Of a stretch of 64,000 nucleotides of DNA, positions 17,704 to 25,378 are shown one piece after another. The translations under genes and the position numbers were made by a program. Location: positions 372,001 to 436,000 of the forward strand of contig JADJLX010000002.1 in NCBI GenBank assembly GCA_016709865.1, read 5' to 3'. How positions within the stretch are numbered: position 1 is the first letter of the stretch; every line of letters starts with the position of its first letter. The notes beneath the pieces were generated by a model. That model was not told the DNA's origin. It did not search any database and saw only the letters and a program-made list of their open reading frames with translations. This stretch comes from Bacteroidales bacterium (GTDB lineage Bacteria; Bacteroidota; Bacteroidia; Bacteroidales; VadinHA17).

Positions 17704-18378
17704 ATGATTAAAACTAATGATTTAACAAAAATCTTCAGAACAGAAGAAGTTGAGACCACTGCACTCAATAAAGTTACCCTCCATGTAAAAGAGGGAGAAT
17801 ATGTTGCAGTAATGGGCCCTTCAGGATGCGGAAAGTCAACTCTGCTCAACATCCTTGGTTTGCTTGACAATCCCACTTCAGGCAGTTATATATTCAACGG
17901 AACTGAAGTTGCTAATCTGAAAGAGCGCGACAGAACAATTTTCCGTAAGGGAAATATCGGTTTCGTATTTCAGAGTTTTAACCTTATTGATGAGCTCAAT
18001 GTTTTTGAGAATGTTGAACTACCACTTATCTATCTGAAAATGAAGACAAGTGAGCGCAAAAAGAGGGTTGAAGATGTACTCGAACGTATGAAAATAGGTC
18101 ACCGTGCAAAACACTTTCCACAGCAGCTCTCAGGAGGTCAGCAGCAGAGGGTGGCAATTGCAAGAGCAGTTGTTGCAAATCCAAAACTGATCCTGGCCGA
18201 CGAACCAACAGGTAACCTCGACTCAAAGAATGGTATCGAAGTTATTAACCTGCTTACTGAATTAAACAAAGAAGGAACTACGATCATAATGGTTACCCAC
18301 TCAGACAGGGATGCCGGTTATGCTCACAGAATTGTAAATCTGTTCGACGGTCAGGTCGTAACAGAAAAAATCAAATAA
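17704..18378 (+). CDS. ABC transporter ATP-binding protein (MacB/LolD type)
   Basis: 224 residues. Walker A is GPSGCGKSTLLN (~36-47), the Q-loop lies in GFVFQSFNLI, the signature is LSGGQQQRVAIARA, Walker B is LILADEPTGNLDS and the switch His is in MVTHSDRDAGYAHRI. All motifs are intact. The size and the TGNLDS motif are typical of MacB/LolD-like ATPases that drive FtsX-fold permeases by mechanotransmission. It is co-directional with the adaptor upstream and the permease downstream. The 200-nt gap to the permease holds two hairpins. It may also serve the three ATPase-less permeases at 22994-30285. Confidence 0.93.
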   Translation: MIKTNDLTKIFRTEEVETTALNKVTLHVKEGEYVAVMGPSGCGKSTLLNILGLLDNPTSGSYIFNGTEVANLKERDRTIFRKGNIGFVFQSFNLIDELNVFENVELPLIYLKMKTSERKKRVEDVLERMKIGHRAKHFPQQLSGGQQQRVAIARAVVANPKLILADEPTGNLDSKNGIEVINLLTELNKEGTTIIMVTHSDRDAGYAHRIVNLFDGQVVTEKIK

Positions 18379-18392
18379 AAAAGGCTATGAAA

Positions 18393-18412
18393 GGCTGTGT
18401 CGCGACACAGCC
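18393..18412. repeat. 20-nt perfect palindrome
   Basis: GGCTGTGTCGCGACACAGCC is perfectly self-complementary. It follows the ATPase stop by 14 nt and has no T-tract. Its core TGTGTCGCGACACA is close to the core of the hairpin at 18433. Confidence 0.75.
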
Positions 18413-18432
18413 CGACGAAACTAACAATATTT

Positions 18433-18462
18433 TGCAGGGATGTGCCGTGACACATCCCTGCA
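18433..18462. repeat. Hairpin with 12-bp perfect stem
   Basis: TGCAGGGATGTG pairs with CACATCCCTGCA around CCGTGA. The core TGTGCCGTGACACA resembles the neighbouring palindrome, so the two look like members of one palindrome family. They could stabilise the upstream mRNA segment or reduce read-through into the permease. Confidence 0.75.
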
Positions 18463-18578
18463 TAATATCTACACAAAGTTTGACTATGTTAAACTAGTGT
18501 TAATGTTTATTTTCTATTCTTTCCATTGGATATTTAGTTATAATTTTAATGGTGACTAACTAACCACAAACCATTGCC

Positions 18579-20948
18579 ATGTTTAAAAATCTTATCAAAA
18601 CCGCATTCAGGCATATCCTGAAGCACCCGGGATACAGTATTCTCAATATACTTGGACTTACCCTTGGGATCTCAAGTGCATTATTTCTCATTATATATGT
18701 ATCGGATGAAGTGAGCTATGACAGGTACCATGAAAAGGCCGACAGGATCTATCGTGTATCGTCGAAGATTACAGAGCCGGATGACCAGTTTACATGGAAT
18801 GTCGCTCAGATACCATTCGGACCACAGGTTGTGCAGGATTATCCTGAAGTCCAGTCATTTGTAAGGTTTATACCAATGGGTCGTTCATTATATAAATATG
18901 AGGACAAGGAATTCAATGAGGAGAACTTCTTTTATGTTGACTCTACATTATTCGATATTTTCACATACAAAGTTTTAAAAGGTGAGGTTAAAACCGCACT
19001 ACTTCAGCCGAAAAAGATAATACTTACAGAAAAAATTGCAACAAAATATTTCGGAGCTGCTGATCCGATCGGGAAAACGCTTACATCAGGTACCAATGTT
19101 TATGAAGTAACTGGTGTAATAGAAGATGTTCCAACCAACTCCCACTTCAGGTTCGATGCTATAGCTTCGAGAAACAACCTGCCAAAACAGCTTGGAACCT
19201 GGGGTAATTTCGGAATATTCACCTATCTGCTGTTCCCTGAAGACTTTGATGTTGAAGCGTTTGAAACAAAAATGCAGGGAATGTACGATGCCTATATGAA
19301 GACTATCTTCGAGGTAATGAAAATTAAGATTGAATACATCCTGGAACCAATTACAAAGATTCATCTCTATTCAACAAATGCCGGAGAACCTGAACCAACA
19401 GGAAGTATTACCTATGTCTATATTTTCGCTTTGGTTGCACTTTTCCTGGTCCTTATTGCAGGCATGAATTACATGAACCTTGCCACTGCAAGGTCAGCCC
19501 GGAGAGCTCGTGAAGTGGGTCTGAGAAAAGTAGTCGGATCGCGCAGGGGGCCGCTTATTGCACAATTTCTATCCGAATCAACAGTTTTTACAATTATTTC
19601 GCTGATCCTGAGCATTGTAATACTTATTGCTCTATTACCAAAATTCAATACACTTGCCGGAAAATCTTTCGACCTCCATATTATTTACAGCCCGGTAGTA
19701 CTTTTAACTCTTGTTGGAGTTATTCTGGTAGTTGGCTTATTAGGAGGAAGTTATCCTGCCTTTTTCCTGTCGAGATTTAGTCCTGTTACCGTACTGAAAG
19801 GAGAAATTACACAGGGATCAGCCGGAAGTCTTTTCAGAAAGATCCTGGTTGTATTTCAATTTGCCATATCAGTAATAATGATAATATGCACACTTGTTGT
19901 CTTCAGGCAGTTGAATTTCCTTAAAACAAAGGATCAGGGCTTTGATCAGAAGGATGTTATTAATTTAACACTAAACGGACAGATGGTCAGGAAATATCCT
20001 GTTCTTAAACAGGTACTAACCGATTTTCCTGAAATTAAATATGTTACCTCAACAAACTCAGCTGTGGGCGAGGGTTCTGGGAAAGTAATATTTAATGTTG
20101 AGACAGATCAGGGAATGACTCAGAAAGGGGTCAATTTTGTAGTAGTTGATCACGATTTTATTGATGCACTTGGAATAAAAATGGCAGAAGGAAGGGACTT
20201 CCAGGAGGACATGCCGTCGGACACTCTTACTGGAGCCGTTGTAAATGAGACATTTGCAAAACGTATGAACTGGAGTGACCCTATAGGCAAAAAAGTCGAA
20301 CTGGGTGACGCCAATACTCTAAGAGCCAGGGTTATAGGAGTTATGAAAGATTACCATCAGACCGGTATGTATAATGAAATAGAATCACTCCTAATGGTAT
20401 ATCGTGCAAGAAATAATCAGGTTTATATAAAACTCAGCGGGAAAAATAACGAGGCTACTCTGAGTTTTATTGAATCAAAATGGAAGGAGATCTTTCCTGA
20501 CCAGCCTTTTACCTACACATATCTCTCCGAGAGGTTTAACAGACAGTTTGAGGCTGATGAAAAACGCGGACTTATCTTCACAATCTTCACAATTCTTGCA
20601 ATACTAATAGCTTGCCTTGGACTTTTTGGTCTGGCATCGTATATGGTTGAACAGAGAACAAAAGAGATTGGAATCAGGAAGGTATTCGGAGCCAACGAGA
20701 GTATAATACTCAGGCTCATTGCAAAAGACTTCCTTATTCTTGTAACCGCCGGAATCGTTATAGCTATACCTATTGCCTGGTATCTGATGAGCGACTGGCT
20801 TCAGAATTATGTTTACAGAACCAATATCGGAGTGCCTCTGATTATACTGGCATCACTACTTACAATTGCAATAACATTTATTACAATAAGTTACAAAGCA
20901 TATCAGGCAGCGGTTATGAATCCTGCCACATCGCTGAAAACCGAATAG
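18579..20948 (+). CDS. ABC transporter permease, FtsX/MacB type
   Basis: 789 residues with the duplicated layout usual in Bacteroidota. There is an N-terminal helix (YSILNILGLTLGISSALFLI), a periplasmic MacB-type domain (DRYHEKADRIYRVSSKI to ~260), three helices around 275-420 with the coupling segment ARSARRAREVGLRKVVGSRR, another helix, a second periplasmic domain, and a final three-helix FtsX unit carrying EQRTKEIGIRKVFGANES. It ends with NPATSLKTE, the typical tail of this family. It should form the inner-membrane part of the tripartite exporter with the genes upstream. Its stop is 1 nt from the stop of the convergent regulator gene. Confidence 0.92.
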   Translation: MFKNLIKTAFRHILKHPGYSILNILGLTLGISSALFLIIYVSDEVSYDRYHEKADRIYRVSSKITEPDDQFTWNVAQIPFGPQVVQDYPEVQSFVRFIPMGRSLYKYEDKEFNEENFFYVDSTLFDIFTYKVLKGEVKTALLQPKKIILTEKIATKYFGAADPIGKTLTSGTNVYEVTGVIEDVPTNSHFRFDAIASRNNLPKQLGTWGNFGIFTYLLFPEDFDVEAFETKMQGMYDAYMKTIFEVMKIKIEYILEPITKIHLYSTNAGEPEPTGSITYVYIFALVALFLVLIAGMNYMNLATARSARRAREVGLRKVVGSRRGPLIAQFLSESTVFTIISLILSIVILIALLPKFNTLAGKSFDLHIIYSPVVLLTLVGVILVVGLLGGSYPAFFLSRFSPVTVLKGEITQGSAGSLFRKILVVFQFAISVIMIICTLVVFRQLNFLKTKDQGFDQKDVINLTLNGQMVRKYPVLKQVLTDFPEIKYVTSTNSAVGEGSGKVIFNVETDQGMTQKGVNFVVVDHDFIDALGIKMAEGRDFQEDMPSDTLTGAVVNETFAKRMNWSDPIGKKVELGDANTLRARVIGVMKDYHQTGMYNEIESLLMVYRARNNQVYIKLSGKNNEATLSFIESKWKEIFPDQPFTYTYLSERFNRQFEADEKRGLIFTIFTILAILIACLGLFGLASYMVEQRTKEIGIRKVFGANESIILRLIAKDFLILVTAGIVIAIPIAWYLMSDWLQNYVYRTNIGVPLIILASLLTIAITFITISYKAYQAAVMNPATSLKTE

Positions 20949-20949
20949 G

Positions 20950-22317
20950 TTATTCTATATTGTATTTCTTCATCTTATTATAAAGTGTCTGCCGGGTAAT
21001 ACCAAGTTTCCCGGCAACGACACTTATATTATTTCCATATCGTCTGATTGTATCGGCTATGAGTTTATTTTCCATCTCATCGAGGGTCATCTCCCTGTGA
21101 AGGATACTCTTTGAAGATGCACTGAATGAAAAATCTGATGGTTTCAGAATAAGAGAATCGCTCATTATAACAGCTTTCTCAACAGTGTGCTGAAGCTCTC
21201 TGACATTTCCCGGCCACTCATAGTTAGCCAGTTTCTCCATTGTATGAGTAGCCATTTTCATACCAGTCTTTCCATATCTCTCACTATGAACCCTGAGAAA
21301 ATAGTTTGCAAGAATTGGAATATCATCAACCCTGTCGCGCAGGGGCGGGACCTCAATCAAAATAGTATTTATCCTGTAAAGAAGATCCTCGCGGAACCTG
21401 CCTTCCTGTACCATTTGCATCAGGTCGCAGTTGGTTGCGCAGATTAACCTGATATCGACGGGTATCTGTTTATTCGAACCAACTCTCACAACATATCTGT
21501 TTTGAAGTACGCTAAGGAGTTTTGATTGAGACTGAAGTGAAAGGTTTCCTATTTCGTCAAGAAACAGAGTTCCCCGGTGTGCCTGCTCAAAACGGCCTTT
21601 CCGGTCGTCCCTGGCATCAGTAAATGCTCCTTTTACATGCCCGAACAATTCACTTTCGAAAAGCGACTCAGTAATAGAACCCATGTCGACACTTACCATC
21701 AGCTCTCCTGCCCTTTTCGACAGGTTATGAATCTCACGTGCAACCAGTTCCTTTCCTGTCCCATTCTCACCTGTTATCAGCACATTGACATCAGTTCCGG
21801 CAACTTTTTTTACAATATTCATTACGTTAATCATGGTCGGAGAAGCACCGAGTACTATCTTCTCTCCTCCCATATTGATCTCTTTTTTAAGTTGCTGATT
21901 GTCCTTTTTCAGCGATGATGCTTCAAGTCGTGAGAGCCTCAGCTGCCATGCAACATTTACTGTAGCCAGAAGCTTTTTGTCCTCCCATGGCTTAAGAATA
22001 AAATCAACTGCTCCCTCCTTTATTGCTTTTACTGCAAGTTCAATGTCGCCTGATGCTGTAACAATTATCACACTGATGTCGGGATCAAAACCGAATATTT
22101 CCCTCATCCAGAAAAGTCCTTCATTTCCGTTGTGTATCCCCGACTTAAAATTCATGTCAAGCATTACAACATCCACATCATGTTTTCCAAGTATTTCGAT
22201 TATTCTGTTTGGATTGTTCAGGGTAAGGACATTCTCAAACTCATTCTTCATTATAACTGAAAGGGAATTCAGAATATCCTTATTATCATCAACAATGAGA
22301 AGTGTTCCTTTAATCAT
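20950..22317 (-). CDS. NtrC-family sigma-54-dependent response regulator
   Basis: 455 residues in three domains. The receiver (1-~120) has the acidic pair DD at 10-11, phospho-acceptor D54 in VMLDMNF and the conserved Lys in FILKPWE. The AAA+ domain has Walker A GENGTGKE near 183, the sigma-54 contact loop as GAFTDA instead of GAFTGA, Walker B GTLFLDEIGNL and ELPGNV-type YEWPGNVRELQ. A Fis-type helix-turn-helix closes the protein (VAGKLGITRQTLYNKMKKY). It should activate sigma-54 promoters after phosphorylation. No histidine kinase gene lies next to it. A TGTC-N9-GACA site in its own upstream region and the same site before the 15006 operon suggest autoregulation and control of the exporter. 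Confidence 0.93.
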   Translation of the reverse strand: MIKGTLLIVDDNKDILNSLSVIMKNEFENVLTLNNPNRIIEILGKHDVDVVMLDMNFKSGIHNGNEGLFWMREIFGFDPDISVIIVTASGDIELAVKAIKEGAVDFILKPWEDKKLLATVNVAWQLRLSRLEASSLKKDNQQLKKEINMGGEKIVLGASPTMINVMNIVKKVAGTDVNVLITGENGTGKELVAREIHNLSKRAGELMVSVDMGSITESLFESELFGHVKGAFTDARDDRKGRFEQAHRGTLFLDEIGNLSLQSQSKLLSVLQNRYVVRVGSNKQIPVDIRLICATNCDLMQMVQEGRFREDLLYRINTILIEVPPLRDRVDDIPILANYFLRVHSERYGKTGMKMATHTMEKLANYEWPGNVRELQHTVEKAVIMSDSLILKPSDFSFSASSKSILHREMTLDEMENKLIADTIRRYGNNISVVAGKLGITRQTLYNKMKKYNIE

Positions 22318-22357
22318 AATCCAGGTTTTCTGAAAAGACGATGCAATTTACAAAATG

Positions 22358-22374
22358 TGTCAAATAAATAGACA
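22358..22374. promoter_or_regulatory. Palindromic site TGTC-N9-GACA upstream of the regulator
   Basis: TGTCAAATAAATAGACA has the same TGTC arms, spacing and AT-rich centre as the site at 14864-14880. It lies 41 nt upstream of the regulator start codon. A candidate autoregulatory binding site. Confidence 0.5.
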
Positions 22375-22420
22375 TTTATTTCAGAATTATAACATTAGTT
22401 TGATTAAAACCAAAAAAAGT

Positions 22421-22533
22421 AACCACGGAGTCACACGGAGGGAACACGGAGTTAAATACATAATCATTAATGCATTACGCATAAAAAATGCCTAACCGCG
22501 TTACTCCGTGATTACTCCGTGCAACTCCGTGGT
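22421..22533. repeat. Inverted CACGGAG element
   Basis: Three CACGGAG units spaced 10-11 nt in the left arm (22421-22453) are mirrored by three CTCCGTG units in the right arm (22500-22533), giving a long imperfect hairpin with an AT-rich centre. Single-arm versions occur at 36989 and 45102. Confidence 0.85.
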
Positions 22534-22610
22534 AAAAAAAATCCTGATAAGTATGCAACATTTTATTTGGCAAATCGTCTTTAATACAGAAACAGAAAAT
22601 AAGAAACGCC

Positions 22611-22922
22611 ATGACAGTAAAATTAAATGCCAACGAAGTAGTCCTGAAAGCAGGAGATACTAACCAGGTGGTTGGCAGTAATAAAGTAGAAGGAAAGCTG
22701 ATAGTAACGAATCAGAGAATTTACTTCAAGACATTGAATGAAGAGACCGAGAAATTCAATCTTGAAATACTGTTCGACAATATTAAGGAGGTAATCTATT
22801 TCAGCACTGGTCTGTTATTTGGTACCAAAGGGCTTAATGTTGTTACAAGAGACGGCAAAACACACAGTTTCCCGCTTAAGAAGAGAGACGAAATCGGACA
22901 ATTGATCAACAGCATGTACTAG
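22611..22922 (+). CDS. GRAM/PH-like domain protein
   Basis: 103 residues. The pattern GKLIVTNQRIYFKTLNE followed by ILFDNIKEVIYFSTGLLFG and GLNVVTRDGKTHSFPLKKRD matches the GRAM/bacterial-PH fold: a beta-sandwich of short strands capped by a C-terminal helix (DEIGQLINSMY). There is no signal or membrane segment, so it is cytosolic. The exact role is unknown; such domains often bind lipids or mediate membrane-associated regulation. It is monocistronic, between the sigma-54 activator and the permease block, with a strong hairpin terminator right after it. Confidence 0.75.
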   Translation: MTVKLNANEVVLKAGDTNQVVGSNKVEGKLIVTNQRIYFKTLNEETEKFNLEILFDNIKEVIYFSTGLLFGTKGLNVVTRDGKTHSFPLKKRDEIGQLINSMY

Positions 22923-22965
22923 AGCACATACAATCACTATATACCACCCGATAATTATACTCAGG

Positions 22966-22998
22966 ATATCTGCCCGGCCGGCAGATATTCTTTTTATT
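22966..22998 (+). terminator. Intrinsic terminator after the GRAM-like gene
   Basis: A 9-bp perfect stem ATATCTGCC/GGCAGATAT with loop CGGCC is followed by TCTTTTTATT. It lies between two convergent genes and overlaps the stop of the permease at 22994. Confidence 0.8.
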
Positions 22999-25369
22999 CA
23001 TATCTGAGCGAAACAACGGGATTCTTCATGGCAGCCCTGATAATTTTAAATATTACAGTAATACTTGTTGCCACAAACATTACTGACACAGCAGCCAGGA
23101 TCATTCCCATGCTTATGTCAACAAAATAATCCCATATACTGTCCATGAGCATAATTGACAAATAATATCCGCCAACAGATCCAGCAATGGAGGCAATTAC
23201 CAGGACAATAATGAACTTTCTGCTTACAAGATACATTATAACAGGAACCGGAGCTCCCTGAATTTTCCTGATTCCCATCTCCTTTGTACGTTTAATAATA
23301 TCAAGGGAAACAAGGTTATACATACCTATTAGAGACAGAAGAGTAGCTACAACAGCCAGGAAGATATTCACTTTCATTATACTTCCGTTTATATCTTTCT
23401 CCTCCTGCATCAGGTCTTCCTGCAATCTCCCTCCAAATACAGAATTTGTCTTTAGGTTTTTCCACTTCAAACTAATATCTTCAAGTACTGCAGCCAGATC
23501 TTCGGGATTCGCCCTTACAGCAATAAGACCAAATCGTTCTGATGTAATTATTCTCAGCATTGCCGGTTCCACCGCCTGCCATACGCCATTGATATAAAAG
23601 TCTTCAACTACTCCAATAACAGTAAGTTTGATTGTATCGTACAGAGTAATTGTGTGTCCGACAGGATCTCTCCAATCAAAATCATTTACAAGTTTTTGGT
23701 TTACAATGATTGAACCATTATTTATGTCTGCTGCTTCTCTCAGTTCATCAAAAAATCGTCCGTCAACAAGCCTTAGTCCCATCGTCTGGGCATAACTGTG
23801 TCCGATATCCATAACATCCACTTCCAGCCGCTTATCAGCATCCTTAACAGGTCGCCGGTAACTGCCATATCCAATATGATGTGATGTTCCTTCAGCAGAA
23901 ATTACTTTTGGATTTGAGATAATCTCGTTTCTGAAAGAACTGAAATATTCCTGGGGAACTGGTACTATGATTGTTTTATCGCGATCGTATCCGAGGTCAA
24001 GTGTTTTCTGAAATCCGGCATTCTTTGCAAATACAATTCCGAGTACAATTGCCATTACTGAAATTGAAAACTGAAGAGCAAGAAGAACCGACGACAATTT
24101 TCCTGATCCCCTGAATGGTGATGCTCCTTTGAGAACATAGACCGGACTGAATGAACTGACATAAATTGCAGGGTAGACGCCTGCTACAAATCCGGTTACC
24201 AAAAGAAGCAGCAGGAGAAAAACATAGAAAAATGTGTATTTGGTCAGGGTCATCTCTATTGACATGTATGCCCAGAGACTGCTATATGCAGGAACAAGAA
24301 ACTCTGCTACGAGTAAACCAACGAACAGAGCCAGTATACATATAATGAAAGTCTCGAGCATAAACTGTGTTACAAGCTGCCTCCTCTGACCACCAAAGGT
24401 TTTTCTCAGACCAATCTCCTTAAGTCTCTTGCTGAAAGTTGATATCGAAGTGTTTGCAAAATTAAAACACGCTATCAGAAGAATAAAGAGTGCCATTATC
24501 GGCGGTGCAACAAGAGCAGCAGGATGAAGTGAAGGAAAGAGACCTGATGACCAGATATTCCTTGAGCTTTCACCTACATCATCAAGAGGAACAAGAGAAT
24601 ACCTGTTTACTTTGAAATCCTCCCTGGCTTTATTCTGTACTGGAAGATACTGTTTCAGAGCCTGGTTGATGGATGGCAGCAGAGATTTGTCGTTAACCTG
24701 GATAAAGAAACAGGCCATCCAGAATTTCCAGTCATTGTCTTTTACATCCCACATTGATAGAAAATTATCGAAATGTGTAAGAATATCTATTCGGAAACTT
24801 GAATTTTCAGGCAGATCGGCAAAAACTGCTCCAACAGTAAAGGTATGTTCCCTGTTTTTACCATCAACAACAGAAATTGATTTACCTATAGGAAACTCAC
24901 TACCAAAAAGAATGGCCGCCATTTTGCTGCTAACCAGGACATTTCCCTGATTTTCAATTGATTTCTTGTCTCCAAGAACAACTGGAAAGGTAAAAATATC
25001 AAGAAATTCAGGATCTACGTATGAGATCTGAGAGGGAAAAATGTCGAGACCTTCTTTAACCGGAGAACCAGATCTGGCCAATCGTGCAGATCTGGTAATT
25101 CCCGGAATGTCTTTTTTAGCTTCAAGCCCCAGTGTTGCCGGAATAATTCCATACTCCTGCTCTCTTCCCTGCATATCCCTGAAGCAGGTTACCCTGTAAA
25201 TGCTATCGAAATTTTCATGAGTTCGGTCAAACTCATAATTGAACATATGATTAAAGAATGCCACAATGCAAACTGCAAGTGCAATTCCGAGACCTATTAT
25301 ATTTATTAATGTGAATACTCTGTTCTTAACCAGATTTCTGAAAGTAACGAGCAGATAGCTTTTTAACAT
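22994..25369 (-). CDS. ABC transporter permease, FtsX/MacB type
   Basis: 791 residues with the same two-unit layout as the 18579 permease: an N-terminal helix (FTLINIIGLGIALAVCIVAF), a MacB-type periplasmic domain (YEFDRTHENFDSIYRVTCFR), a helix cluster with STFSKRLKEIGLRKTFGGQR, a second periplasmic domain, and the final unit with KRTKEMGIRKIQGAPV, ending NPVVSLRYE. No ATPase gene is adjacent. It starts 9 nt after the stop of the next permease, so the two are co-transcribed. The periplasmic domains differ from the other permeases by eye, suggesting distinct partners or cargo. Confidence 0.9.
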   Translation of the reverse strand: MLKSYLLVTFRNLVKNRVFTLINIIGLGIALAVCIVAFFNHMFNYEFDRTHENFDSIYRVTCFRDMQGREQEYGIIPATLGLEAKKDIPGITRSARLARSGSPVKEGLDIFPSQISYVDPEFLDIFTFPVVLGDKKSIENQGNVLVSSKMAAILFGSEFPIGKSISVVDGKNREHTFTVGAVFADLPENSSFRIDILTHFDNFLSMWDVKDNDWKFWMACFFIQVNDKSLLPSINQALKQYLPVQNKAREDFKVNRYSLVPLDDVGESSRNIWSSGLFPSLHPAALVAPPIMALFILLIACFNFANTSISTFSKRLKEIGLRKTFGGQRRQLVTQFMLETFIICILALFVGLLVAEFLVPAYSSLWAYMSIEMTLTKYTFFYVFLLLLLLVTGFVAGVYPAIYVSSFSPVYVLKGASPFRGSGKLSSVLLALQFSISVMAIVLGIVFAKNAGFQKTLDLGYDRDKTIIVPVPQEYFSSFRNEIISNPKVISAEGTSHHIGYGSYRRPVKDADKRLEVDVMDIGHSYAQTMGLRLVDGRFFDELREAADINNGSIIVNQKLVNDFDWRDPVGHTITLYDTIKLTVIGVVEDFYINGVWQAVEPAMLRIITSERFGLIAVRANPEDLAAVLEDISLKWKNLKTNSVFGGRLQEDLMQEEKDINGSIMKVNIFLAVVATLLSLIGMYNLVSLDIIKRTKEMGIRKIQGAPVPVIMYLVSRKFIIVLVIASIAGSVGGYYLSIMLMDSIWDYFVDISMGMILAAVSVMFVATSITVIFKIIRAAMKNPVVSLRYE

Positions 25370-25378
25370 ACGGTTATT

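Noticed and set aside
18393..18412. Intrinsic terminator splitting the export operon
   Set aside because: No T-tract follows on the plus strand, and the permease logically belongs to the same operon.
22575..22600. Sigma-54 promoter for the GRAM-like gene
   Set aside because: TTTGGCAAATCG offers a GG but there is no GC at the required distance.
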